From Laceyella sacchari (GTDB taxonomy: Bacteria; Bacillota; Bacilli; Thermoactinomycetales; Thermoactinomycetaceae): a stretch of DNA of 64,000 nt. The stretch spans positions 124,001 to 188,000 of the forward strand of contig NZ_SMDD01000001.1 of the NCBI RefSeq assembly GCF_004343255.1, in the 5' to 3' direction. Made by a program: the position numbers and the translations under genes. Positions 51,425 through 59,937 of the stretch are shown here, piece after piece. Numbering within the stretch: the first letter of the stretch is position 1; every line of letters starts with the position of its first letter. The notes under the pieces are model-generated. The model did not search any database. It saw nothing but the letters and a program-made list of their open reading frames with translations, and was not told where the DNA came from.

Positions 51425-52369
51425 TCATTGCGCTTTCCAGGTGTTCAAATTTTCGAAAACCTCTTTTGTGATTCTTGTGCCGCGGTTATAGCTGGAGCCG
51501 CCGTACACACCGTTGGTATGGATCGCGATGGAGCAGACACCGCAATAGGCATAGCTGTTCTGGTAAACAGGAGAGCCGCTTTGGCCGCCATAGGTGTCGT
51601 TGGCGTATAACAGCTTGTGTTTGTGTGTGTCGCGAATGCGATCGGCGTGTTGCCATTGGGTTCCGTAAGGCTTGTCGCCGGGATAGCCGCTGATGTTTTC
51701 AGCTGTCCCGTTCATGGAGCCGGACTGGTATCGGTATCCAAACCAACCGGTGGAGTCGCCGATGCGTTTGTCCAGCTTGATCGCACCATAATCATAGTTG
51801 GTGTTGCCATCATGCACCCAGCCGGTGACCGAGAAAAATTCTGTGCCATCGGCGGAGCCATAGGGAAGGTAGTCGCCGTTTCTTCCCGGATAGACGGTAG
51901 CGAAAGAGGCCCATTTGTCTTCGTTGGGATCATACAAGCAATGGCCGGCGGTGGCCACGGTGTCCGGACCGATCATCCAACCGGTACATCCACCGATGTC
52001 GCTGACGATATGTACAATGGCGCTATAGGGGTAGATGGCTGTGTTGTTGACCCGGGTGCGGTTGTCTGCGCCGATGATCGATTCGGTACCAGAGCCGCCT
52101 TTTGATTTGGCTTCAGATGGGGAGGCTGTGAGATCGAGCCGTTCTTGGGTGCCCTTGTGTCCTTTTGTGTAGGCTCCATCGCGTTGTTTGACTGTATCCT
52201 TGCCGTATGGGACGGGTTGAATGGTGGCACCTTTATTGGAAACGGGAGTGTGGGGGGATGGGGCTTCTGTAACCGTCGCATAAACGGCAAAGCCGCTGGA
52301 TGAAAAGACGATGGCGCAAACGAATGACAAGGAGGCAGCTAACGCAAACAGCTGTTTCTTGTGCAACAT
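51425..52369 (-). CDS. Secreted V8/Mpr-type glutamyl endopeptidase
   Basis: An extracellular serine protease of family S1B, 314 residues with signal peptide (about 1-31), a propeptide (to about 95), and a trypsin-fold domain. The triad is visible: His in TVATAGHCLYD, Asp in NTNYDYGAIKLD, Ser in YGGQSGSPVYQ. Cys pairs (GGCTGW/GHC and CGVC) suggest disulfides. The family cuts after Glu; activation by prodomain removal is typical. Serves as a degradative exoenzyme. Confidence 0.93.
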   Translation of the reverse strand: MLHKKQLFALAASLSFVCAIVFSSSGFAVYATVTEAPSPHTPVSNKGATIQPVPYGKDTVKQRDGAYTKGHKGTQERLDLTASPSEAKSKGGSGTESIIGADNRTRVNNTAIYPYSAIVHIVSDIGGCTGWMIGPDTVATAGHCLYDPNEDKWASFATVYPGRNGDYLPYGSADGTEFFSVTGWVHDGNTNYDYGAIKLDKRIGDSTGWFGYRYQSGSMNGTAENISGYPGDKPYGTQWQHADRIRDTHKHKLLYANDTYGGQSGSPVYQNSYAYCGVCSIAIHTNGVYGGSSYNRGTRITKEVFENLNTWKAQ

Positions 52370-52555
52370 GAATGAATCACTCCTTTAAGGGAATTGGGTC
52401 ATGGGAGCGGAGACGGTGAGTAGGGAATGAATAAACGATATGAATATTATAGGGAATATGGAAAATATATACAATCCGAATGTTCCGTTAATTATTTACG
52501 TTTTTGTGACCCATGGAGTGAGTATGGAAACAAGCGTCGAAAAACCTTTACTGGA

Positions 52556-52605
52556 GCGAATGAGAAAATGGTTTTGGAGCCAGGCCTATTCGTTAGACAG
52601 GCTCT
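52556..52605. repeat. Dispersed repeat, copy 2
   Basis: Counterpart of 47209-47260 with about 80 percent identity over 50 bp. Lies in the 290-bp gap 52370-52663, which otherwise holds no supported gene. Confidence 0.65.
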
Positions 52606-52627
52606 GGATTAGTTCCAACCAAAGGCA

Positions 52628-52650
52628 AAATCCCCGGCAAGCGGGGATTT
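52628..52650 (-). terminator. Terminator of the YhzD-like gene
   Basis: Stem AAATCCCCG/CGGGGATTT with a 5-base loop, then TTGCCTTT on the minus strand. Confidence 0.78.
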
Positions 52651-52663
52651 GGGGCGGATTGGA

Positions 52664-52879
52664 TCAGATTGTGGCTTTACCTGTTTTGGTGTCAAATTGG
52701 TGCGGCTTAAACATGACAAGGCGACCTGTGCGATGGAAGACGCGATGTGGTTTTGTCTCGTAACCTTTTTCTTGCAAGATCCGATGTGCTTCCTGTTTGG
52801 CAGCGGTATCGGTCGTAGCTTCCACGGCTTGGTCAATCAATACCTCCCCGTTCTCACTATACACGGTCATATGATACAT
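52664..52879 (-). CDS. YhzD-like small protein
   Basis: A 71-residue protein starting MYHMTVYSENGEVLIDQAVEATTDTAAKQEAHRILQEKGYETKPHRV, the pattern of YhzD-type proteins of Bacillales (short beta-alpha-beta fold, function unknown). GGAGAGAGG precedes ATG 52879; a longer reading from 52930 is not supported. It is a single gene. Confidence 0.75.
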   Translation of the reverse strand: MYHMTVYSENGEVLIDQAVEATTDTAAKQEAHRILQEKGYETKPHRVFHRTGRLVMFKPHQFDTKTGKATI

Positions 52880-52981
52880 ATACCTCTCTCCTTTCCGCAA
52901 CACAATTGGTAATAGTCTTATTATAGCCAATATGCGCAGAAAAGAGGAGATGTTTGCCGGTTCATGCCTTTTGCGTGCGGC

Positions 52982-53785
52982 CTAGGTTGCGCTGACTCTA
53001 GCGAATTCACTTTGGTCCAGCGCCATTTTCAGTTCTTTGCGCATTTCCCGCTCCACGCGCGCCTGCTCTCCGTTTTCCGTGCGGGCGTAAACGCGAATCA
53101 CGGTTTCGGTCGTGTTGATGTTTTCCACTCCCAACACGGAGGGTCCCTCAACAATTGCCGGGATGTGGTGTTTCATTTTGCGGCACGTCTCTTCCAAGTA
53201 TGCGATCATTTTCTCCACATCGATGTCCGCTGGCAAGGGGAGATCGACGGTGGCTTGCATCACGCCACGGGAGTGGTTGGTGAGCGATTTGATGTCGCGG
53301 TTGAGCAGGAAATGAAGGTCACCGTTGGCTGAACGAAGTTTGAGCGTTCGCAAGCCCACATGCTCCACGGTGCCGCTAAAACCGTTTACCGTAATTTCTT
53401 CCCCAACATGCACTTGGTCTTCCATCAGCATGAAGAAACCGGTGACGATGTCGCTGACCAAATCTTTGGCCCCGAACCCGATGGCCAGTCCCAAAACGCC
53501 AGCACTGGCGAGAAGAGCAGAAATATTGATGCCAAATTCAGGCAAGATGGAAACCAAAGCGATGAAGAAAATCACATAGGAAGTGATGTTTACCAAGAGG
53601 CTTTGGATGGTTTGAATGCGTTGCTGGGTGCCTTTGTTCAAGCGTTTGCTAGACACGGTGGCGCGAATGATTACTTGCTTAAGGACGGCGTAGGCGATGC
53701 CGGCCAAGACCAGGATGATTATCGATTTGATGATTGAACCAAAGACACCACTGAATAGGCCATTGGCTGAAAAAGTTGTAAACAA
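52982..53785 (-). CDS. MscS-family mechanosensitive channel (YkuT-like)
   Basis: MscS channels release solutes under hypo-osmotic shock. The 267-residue protein has three membrane segments; the pore helix is visible as SALLASAGVLGLAIGFGAKDLVSDIVTGFFMLMEDQVHVGEEI, followed by the cytoplasmic beta domain NGFSGTVEHVGLRTLKLRSANGDLHFLLNRDI and a C-terminal alpha/beta domain. YkuT/YggB-type length. AGGAGGAACCCC precedes the ATG. Confidence 0.93.
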   Translation of the reverse strand: MFTTFSANGLFSGVFGSIIKSIIILVLAGIAYAVLKQVIIRATVSSKRLNKGTQQRIQTIQSLLVNITSYVIFFIALVSILPEFGINISALLASAGVLGLAIGFGAKDLVSDIVTGFFMLMEDQVHVGEEITVNGFSGTVEHVGLRTLKLRSANGDLHFLLNRDIKSLTNHSRGVMQATVDLPLPADIDVEKMIAYLEETCRKMKHHIPAIVEGPSVLGVENINTTETVIRVYARTENGEQARVEREMRKELKMALDQSEFARVSAT

Positions 53786-53882
53786 TGGGGTTCCTCCTGT
53801 CTTATTTTATTTCGTATTGCTAATTTTCCTGTCAAGCACTATAATCCTTTGCGGAGATGATGAAAAGGTGGCTGATGTTGAT

Positions 53883-55082
53883 ATGAGTCAAACATGGTCA
53901 ATGAAACGGTTTTACATATTGGTTTTTGTCGTATGTATTACCGGGTCGACACAAGGCTTGCTGATTCCTTTGCTGACGACGTTCTTGGAGGAGCGGGGCG
54001 TCAGCGCGGATGTGAACGGACTGAGCGCAGCCGCACTGTACGTGGGCATCATGATTGCCTCACCGCTGTGCGCGTGGATGGTAGGGCGTTACGGCTACAA
54101 AAAGATGATCTTGTTGGGCCTTGGCATCACCACCGTGGCGGTTGGATTGATCCCCTTATTCACCAATATCTGGGTGTGGAGCGTTTTGCGGTTCACAGTG
54201 GGGATTGGAGACAGTTTTCTTCATTATGCTACCCAATTGTGGATTACCTCAACCGCACTGCCAAATGAACGAGGAAAGCGTATTTCCCAGTACGGTTTTT
54301 TCTACGGGTTGGGGTTTGGGATCGGCCCGTTGGGTCTGAATTTGCTGTCGCTAGGCGAAAATGTCCCTTTGTGGACGATGTTTGCGCTTTTAGTTGGTAC
54401 GATTGGCTTAGCAATGCAACTAAAAGAAGACCAAGAAAAGGTCACCAGCGAAAAAAGGGAAGAGAAGGCGGCCAAACATCATGTCGCCGTGGTGTACCGG
54501 ATCGGCTTGGTCGCTTTGTGTCCAGCCATGTTGTATGGTTTTTTGGAAGCGTCACTGGCAGGCAACTTCCCAGTGATTGGACTGCGTGAAGGTATTTCCA
54601 AAGGATGGATTTCCGTGTTGATTTCCGCCTTTGTGTGGGGAAGTTTGGTCTTCCAGATTCCGCTTGGCATCTTGGGCGATAAAATCGGCCGCAAACGGTT
54701 GCTCATGGCTGTGTGCGCCTTGGGGGCCGTAGGCATGTTCCTCATCCCTCATCTGATGCCCAACGCTTGGGCTTTGTTTGTCGCTTTCTCCCTCATCGGT
54801 GGGTTGATCGGTTCCATTTTTTCCTTGGGACTGGCTTATGTGACCGATCTGTTGCCTCCCCGTTACCTCCCTACAGCGAATATGATCGCCTCCGTTCATT
54901 TCAGCTTAGGGAGCATGCTGGGGCCCTATATGGGTGGACTGCTCATTAAAGGGTGGGGAGGACATGCCCTGTTTTACCTGATTTCCGCTTCTCTGGCAGC
55001 CTTTGTGCTGTTGGCACTCGTATACCGGCACACGGAAGCCTCCGAATCCTCCCTACCCGTACAGGAAAAGCAGATTGGCTAA
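53883..55082 (+). CDS. Major facilitator superfamily transporter
   Basis: A 399-residue transporter with 12 predicted membrane segments. The loop 2-3 signature appears as GRYGYKKMILLGLG, and the second-half equivalent as GDKIGRKRLLMAVCALG. A charged central loop (residues about 190-215, KEDQEKVTSEKREEKAAKHH) divides the halves. It fits drug or metabolite exporters of the YfkF/YcaD kind, but the substrate cannot be read. The start at ATG 53883 follows AAAGGTGG at about 12 bases. Divergent from the MscS gene. Confidence 0.9.
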   Translation: MSQTWSMKRFYILVFVVCITGSTQGLLIPLLTTFLEERGVSADVNGLSAAALYVGIMIASPLCAWMVGRYGYKKMILLGLGITTVAVGLIPLFTNIWVWSVLRFTVGIGDSFLHYATQLWITSTALPNERGKRISQYGFFYGLGFGIGPLGLNLLSLGENVPLWTMFALLVGTIGLAMQLKEDQEKVTSEKREEKAAKHHVAVVYRIGLVALCPAMLYGFLEASLAGNFPVIGLREGISKGWISVLISAFVWGSLVFQIPLGILGDKIGRKRLLMAVCALGAVGMFLIPHLMPNAWALFVAFSLIGGLIGSIFSLGLAYVTDLLPPRYLPTANMIASVHFSLGSMLGPYMGGLLIKGWGGHALFYLISASLAAFVLLALVYRHTEASESSLPVQEKQIG

Positions 55083-55089
55083 CTGGAGT

Positions 55090-55124
55090 GGCTCCTTCTT
55101 GCGGTCGCAGAAGGGGCTTTGTTT
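55090..55124. terminator. Weak terminator between MFS and hydrolase genes
   Basis: GGCTCCTTCT pairs imperfectly with AGAAGGGGCT, followed by TTGTTTAA. Convergent genes flank it. Confidence 0.4.
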
Positions 55125-56814
55125 AATGTTCTCTTCGTTCCCACTCATTTCCTGTCATTTTGAGAGGGAGTATCTCGCCGTTTTCCAGCTTGACAGTGGG
55201 TTGGTCAACATACCATCCCCGCCCGTTGATTGAAACATCCGTCTGATAGCGGAAGCGAAGGTAGCGGGCGTTGGCAGGCAGGGACAAGCTTACTCGATTC
55301 CAGCCTTCACTCCTGCCAGTGACCGAATGCAAGGGTTTCCAATTTTTACCGTTCGCAGATGTTTCGACAATGCCAAAATCAGCATTGGTTTCGAGATGAT
55401 GCCAAGTGGCGAAGGATAATGTTTTTTTGGCGGACGAAGCTGGCAGATTGGCTGTCAGCGTGCGGTTTAACCCATCGCCGTACCCTGCGAACCAAGCCGG
55501 CCTCCGCATGGCGACAGGTATGGCGTCAGCGGCCAACCGCGCCGCTTCCCTACGAACGGGGTTGAGTGAAGGCGTTTCCCGGGTGGGATGTACCCGATTG
55601 GTTAGCAGAATGGCGATGGTGGCTTGCTCCCGGTTAACGACGAGGGATGTGCCAGTAAAACCTGTATGGCCAACAGTATGGGGGCTGGCGAGGGCGTCCA
55701 TGTACCATCCCTGATTCAGCTCCCAGCCGAGGCCGTGGTCATCACCGGGGAAGTCGGTGTTAAAGTTGTGTTCCATTAAGGCCACGGTTTGTTCATTCAA
55801 GATGCGGGTGGTTCCGTATCGGCCACGTAATAGGAAGAGATGGCCCAACTTGGCCAAGTCGGTGGCTGTAGAGAATACACCGGCATGGCCCGCCACGCCA
55901 TCCAAGGAAGCGGCGTTTTCGTCATGCACTTGACCCCAAACCAGCCCACGGTCGGGATTGGACTGGTATTCAGTGGCGGCGATGCGATGCTTGTAAGACG
56001 CGGGTGGATTGTACATCGTATCAACCATTCCCAGAGGCCCTGTGATTGTTTCTTTCACATATTGATCCAGCCGCTTGCCAGTAAGGCGTTCCACCAGAGC
56101 GCCCAACGTAATCATGTTAAGGTCGCTGTACACATAGGTGCTTCCGGGAGCATGGTCGAGCGGGCAACGGAACACTTCTTGCAGGCGGTCATTTCGGTTG
56201 CCATTCACCTGATATAAGGGAAGTCCGGGGCGGAATCCAGATGTATGCGTCAGTAATTGTTTGATGGTGACGTTCGCTTTGCCGTTTGTCGCGAATTCGG
56301 GAATGTAGCGGCTTACGGGATCATCGAGTGCGAACTTGCCTTGTTCATAGAGCTTCATCACGGCGATGGCGGTGAAGATTTTACTGATCGAAGCCACGTC
56401 AAACAGGGTATGGTTGGTCATGGGAACGGGTTGGGCGAGAGGGGTTCGTGAGGAATCGCGGTACTTGGCGGCATAGCCGTACGCTTGGTGCTTGACGATG
56501 ACACCACGGCGGGCGACCAGCATCACCGCACCAGGCATATGGTTTTGTTCAATGGCCCGGTTCAGAGCGGTGTCCAATGCACGTAGTGGTTCGTTTCGCA
56601 TTCCTGCTGCTGATGGTGGGCCCGCACGTAAGGTCGGGCTGGTGGGGAGGGGGAAATCCCAGCTTGCCGGGAGGGCGACATTCACTTGCTTTGCGGGTGG
56701 GAGTGGCTTGCTTTCTTTTTCTGATAAAGGGGCATACGCGGCGAGAACGGGAACCGGCATCAAGCAGGCCAGAAGCAGGCTAAACAAGGATACCCCGAAG
56801 GGATGGCGGCGCAT
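55123..56814 (-). CDS. Secreted serine hydrolase (beta-lactamase/PBP class C family)
   Basis: A 563-residue exported protein. Signal peptide (1-25), Pro-rich linker, then a class C-type domain (about 60-420) with the SxxK motif in FDVASISKIFTA, the YxN-like YSD in YVYSDLNMITLG and HTG in TVGHTGFTG. Residues about 455-550 form a separate C-terminal beta domain (F5/8-like or carbohydrate-binding-like: ATWHHLETNADFGIVETSANGKNW). Such proteins are esterases or peptidases acting on cell-wall material; true beta-lactamase activity is not implied. It appears monocistronic. Confidence 0.88.
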   Translation of the reverse strand: MRRHPFGVSLFSLLLACLMPVPVLAAYAPLSEKESKPLPPAKQVNVALPASWDFPLPTSPTLRAGPPSAAGMRNEPLRALDTALNRAIEQNHMPGAVMLVARRGVIVKHQAYGYAAKYRDSSRTPLAQPVPMTNHTLFDVASISKIFTAIAVMKLYEQGKFALDDPVSRYIPEFATNGKANVTIKQLLTHTSGFRPGLPLYQVNGNRNDRLQEVFRCPLDHAPGSTYVYSDLNMITLGALVERLTGKRLDQYVKETITGPLGMVDTMYNPPASYKHRIAATEYQSNPDRGLVWGQVHDENAASLDGVAGHAGVFSTATDLAKLGHLFLLRGRYGTTRILNEQTVALMEHNFNTDFPGDDHGLGWELNQGWYMDALASPHTVGHTGFTGTSLVVNREQATIAILLTNRVHPTRETPSLNPVRREAARLAADAIPVAMRRPAWFAGYGDGLNRTLTANLPASSAKKTLSFATWHHLETNADFGIVETSANGKNWKPLHSVTGRSEGWNRVSLSLPANARYLRFRYQTDVSINGRGWYVDQPTVKLENGEILPLKMTGNEWERREH

Positions 56815-56902
56815 GGGGCGTTCTCCTCCTTTGTGTGATGGATGCCTTATTGATATATTTTACCAAAACGTGAGCGGTTAAGACAAAAAGTCGTTCCTGT
56901 AA

Positions 56903-56935
56903 AAAACAGGCGCCTCATCGATAGGCGCCTGTTTT
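56903..56935. terminator. Terminator of rnz
   Basis: A 13-bp perfect stem AAAACAGGCGCCT/AGGCGCCTGTTTT; the minus-strand reading gives TTTTTT after the stem, 37 bases beyond the rnz stop. Confidence 0.88.
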
Positions 56936-56972
56936 CGCCGGGTAGTTGATGAATGGCCTGGTAACGAAACGC

Positions 56973-57887
56973 TCATAATTGATACCGGAACCCGTCATGT
57001 GCGATCTGGACGGCAGAGAAAACAGTTTGTGCTTCTTTCAACAATTGCGCATGATCCTCTTCCATGAATCGTGAACTGATGTGGGTTAGTATCAGCGCTT
57101 TGGCGTTGGCATTTTTGGCCACAGTGGCCGCTTGGACACACGTGGAGTGATGGTGGGCGGTGGCCAACTCTTCCTGACCGGCCCCGTAGGTGGACTCATG
57201 AACCAACACATCGGCGTGGTGCGCCAAGGCTTCTGATGAAGGAGTGGGTCGGGTGTCTCCGAGAATGGTCAAGATGCGCCCCGGTTTGGGGGGATGGATG
57301 TAATCTTGTCCATTGATGACGCGCCCATCGGGGAGAGTTACCGTTTTCCCCTGTTTAATCTCTTGATAGTGAGGGCCAGGTGGGATGCTTTGGGCTTTCA
57401 GTTTCTCAATATCCAAGGCCCCAGGTTGCTCCTCTTCTTGCAAACGGTAGCCGAAGCAGGGAATGCCGTGATCCAATTTTCCCACCGTCACTGTAAAAGG
57501 GCCTTCCTTCAATGTGTCCCCTTCTTCCACTTCATGAATGGTGAGGGGATAACGCAAGTAGGTGCAACTGGTTTGCATCGCCACTTCAATAAAGGAACGC
57601 AAACCTTTGGGGCCATAAACGGTTAATGGCGTCTCGGCTCCTTGAAAACTTCGGCTTCCCAATACGCCGGGAAGCCCGTAGATATGATCCCCATGAAGGT
57701 GGGTGATAAAAATCCGGCTTATCTTTCCTAAGCGGACGGGATGTTCAAGTATTTGATGCTGGGTGGCTTCACCGCAATCAAACAGCCAAGTGTCTCCTTT
57801 GTACTCCGGCATGATGAGAGCGAGGGATGAAACATTTCGCTGTTTGGACGGGATGCCAGCGCCGGTGCCCAAAAACAGAAGTTCCAT
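56973..57887 (-). CDS. rnz: Ribonuclease Z
   Basis: RNase Z cuts the 3' trailer from tRNA precursors lacking an encoded CCA. The 304-residue metallo-beta-lactamase-fold protein starts MELLFLGTGAGIPSKQRNVSS, with FDCGEATQHQI, the metal motif THLHGDHIYGLPG, the long exosite arm (residues about 145-195), LGDTRPT, HESTY and LTHISSRF near the end. Full family length. AGGAGGG precedes ATG 57887. Confidence 0.95.
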   Translation of the reverse strand: MELLFLGTGAGIPSKQRNVSSLALIMPEYKGDTWLFDCGEATQHQILEHPVRLGKISRIFITHLHGDHIYGLPGVLGSRSFQGAETPLTVYGPKGLRSFIEVAMQTSCTYLRYPLTIHEVEEGDTLKEGPFTVTVGKLDHGIPCFGYRLQEEEQPGALDIEKLKAQSIPPGPHYQEIKQGKTVTLPDGRVINGQDYIHPPKPGRILTILGDTRPTPSSEALAHHADVLVHESTYGAGQEELATAHHHSTCVQAATVAKNANAKALILTHISSRFMEEDHAQLLKEAQTVFSAVQIAHDGFRYQL

Positions 57888-57941
57888 CGCATAATCCCTC
57901 CTTTCTTCAACAGGAAAGTTTAGTCCGATGAGGCAAGGGGT

Positions 57942-58745
57942 TCATTTTGCTGAGATTTGGCTGTTGTACGCCAATACCCAGCGGGCTGCTTCCGCTACAG
58001 AGGCTACGGTATGGGTCGCTTCCCGTTTTACTGCGGTATCGGCGACCGCCATTGCAAAGCTGTGCTTCGTCAGTCGGAGCATGGAGATGTCATTATAGGA
58101 ATCGCCGATGCAGGCTACTTCCTCTTCCTTCATGCCTAAGTGATCGATCAGCCGTTTGAGACCCACCCCTTTGGAGACGCCAGGAGGCATGAAATCAATG
58201 CAATGCCGGTCGGAAATGAAGGAGTCAACCCTGTCGGCAAAATGTTCTTTCACCGTGGCTTCCAACTTTTTGATTTCGTCCATGTCGCCGATGTAGCATA
58301 GCTTGCTGGCGAAGATGGAGGTGCCTAAGCAGTCGAGCACATCAGCCCGTTCTTCAATCGGCATGCGCATCTGGGTTTCAATCTGTTGAACCATCTCACT
58401 TTTACGCGGTACAAACATGCCATCTTCTTGGCTAATGAAGCCAACCAGCTGATAGGGTTCGGCGATCCGGAACAACTCGCGGGCCGTGTCCCCGTCGAAG
58501 TGTGCGGAATACAGGCGTTGATTATTCGTGTCATAGATGAACGCGCCATTTTGGCTGATGCGGTGGAACTCGCCTTGCAGTTCGTTCATCACACTAACCA
58601 ATTCTTTATCCATGCGCCCGGAGGCGAGGCAGACTTGCACTCCAGCGTCGGCAAGTGCCATTAAGGCTTCTTTGTCCTCCGGATTCACAGTTTTTTTGTC
58701 ATTGAATAAGGTGTTGTCTAAGTCACTCACAAATAAACGGATCAT
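57942..58745 (-). CDS. HAD-family (Cof-type) phosphatase
   Basis: A cytoplasmic Mg2+-dependent phosphatase of HAD subclass IIB; substrates are usually sugar phosphates or nucleotides. The four motifs are visible: DLDNTLFND (nucleophile Asp), LASGR, K in GVSKGVGLKRLIDHLG, and GDSYNDISML. ATG 58745 is preferred to GTG 58757 on spacing, though both ribosome sites are weak. Upstream of rnz by 54 bp on the same strand, with no clear terminator between, so the two may form one transcript. Confidence 0.9.
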   Translation of the reverse strand: MIRLFVSDLDNTLFNDKKTVNPEDKEALMALADAGVQVCLASGRMDKELVSVMNELQGEFHRISQNGAFIYDTNNQRLYSAHFDGDTARELFRIAEPYQLVGFISQEDGMFVPRKSEMVQQIETQMRMPIEERADVLDCLGTSIFASKLCYIGDMDEIKKLEATVKEHFADRVDSFISDRHCIDFMPPGVSKGVGLKRLIDHLGMKEEEVACIGDSYNDISMLRLTKHSFAMAVADTAVKREATHTVASVAEAARWVLAYNSQISAK

Positions 58746-58927
58746 ATTGGATGACACTCTTTCTGTTGTGATAATAGATGCATCTCTGTTTAGGTTAACA
58801 TAAATAAGTGGATAAACACATCATCCAGGAGACTTGCCTTATTTATATGAATGTTTCATTTTATATGCATAATGGGTTAATCAAAATGGGTTATGGTAAA
58901 AAATATAAAAAAGCAGGGGATGGGAAC

Positions 58928-59857
58928 ATGAGCCTTTTTCTGTGGTTTATACTCATAGCGGCATTGGTTGCGGTGCTGTCGGTTCGCCGGGCCAAGCGGC
59001 GGACGCGGTTGGTGAAGCCGGACCGGTTGCTCAAGCCGGCCGAGTGGTCTGCGGAAGAAGTGACAGTTGGTTGGATCGGTCACTCGACCGTACTGATGAA
59101 TATATACGGGGTGAAAGTAATCACAGATCCGGTGCTAGGCAGACGTGTCGGACAGCATCTGGGGATCGGCGATTGGCAGATCGGCCCTCGCCGTCATGTT
59201 GAACCAGCAGTCACTTATGATGATTTGGGACAAGTAGATGTGATTCTGTTGTCCCACGCCCATTTTGACCATTTTGATATTCCTACGTTAAAGCGGCTGG
59301 CGCACCCTGATTTGTTGATGGTCGTGCCCAAAAACACGTCCAAGCTGTTAAAAGGTTTGCCATGTCGGCGAATTGTGGAATTGAGTGGGGAAGAGGAAGT
59401 TCAGCTGGGCGAATGCGGCCTGACCATTAAAGCGGTGCCGGTAAAGCATTGGGGAAATCGTTATCCATGGAATGTGGATTATGGGTATACCGGGTATTTA
59501 ATTGAAAAGCGGGACACGCGGATCTTCTTTCCGGGAGACACCGCCTACACCCCGGATTTTTACCGTCTGCGCGAGCGGGGGGAGATCGATCTGTGTTTCA
59601 TGCCCATCGGTGCATACAGTCCAGACAAATACCAATGGGCACATTGTACCCCCGAACAGGCGTGGCAGATGTTTCTCGATACAGGAGCCAATGTGTTGGT
59701 GCCGATTCATTGGGATACGATTAAGTTGTCGCAGGAGCCTTTGCACGAGCCATTGGAGCGGCTACTCGCTGCCAGCGGAGAACAACGGGATCGAATTGTC
59801 ATCACAAAACATGGGGAGGTTTATGTGCTGGTCAAGGATAAAGTCAGCCTGTCATAA
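58928..59857 (+). CDS. Membrane-anchored metallo-beta-lactamase-fold hydrolase
   Basis: A 309-residue protein with an N-terminal membrane segment (residues 2-19) and a UlaG/NAPE-PLD-like domain: GWIGHSTVLMNIYGVKVITDPVLG, the metal motif LSHAHFDHFDIPTL, VKHWGNRYPWN, FFPGDTAY and LVPIHWDT. Relatives hydrolyse phospholipid or lactone substrates; the actual substrate is unknown. GGGGATGGGAAC precedes ATG 58928; the ATG at 58808 lacks a site. It converges with recQ. Confidence 0.9.
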   Translation: MSLFLWFILIAALVAVLSVRRAKRRTRLVKPDRLLKPAEWSAEEVTVGWIGHSTVLMNIYGVKVITDPVLGRRVGQHLGIGDWQIGPRRHVEPAVTYDDLGQVDVILLSHAHFDHFDIPTLKRLAHPDLLMVVPKNTSKLLKGLPCRRIVELSGEEEVQLGECGLTIKAVPVKHWGNRYPWNVDYGYTGYLIEKRDTRIFFPGDTAYTPDFYRLRERGEIDLCFMPIGAYSPDKYQWAHCTPEQAWQMFLDTGANVLVPIHWDTIKLSQEPLHEPLERLLAASGEQRDRIVITKHGEVYVLVKDKVSLS

Positions 59858-59876
59858 CGCTAGCTTTGGTGTATTT

Positions 59877-59914
59877 AAGGCGTGTTCCGGGGAAGCGGTG
59901 CCAGAACACGCCTT
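59877..59914. terminator. Hairpin between convergent hydrolase and recQ genes
   Basis: An 11-bp perfect stem AAGGCGTGTTC/GAACACGCCTT with a 16-base loop. Confidence 0.72.
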
Positions 59915-59937
59915 CGTGTTGGATGAAGTGGGATGGA

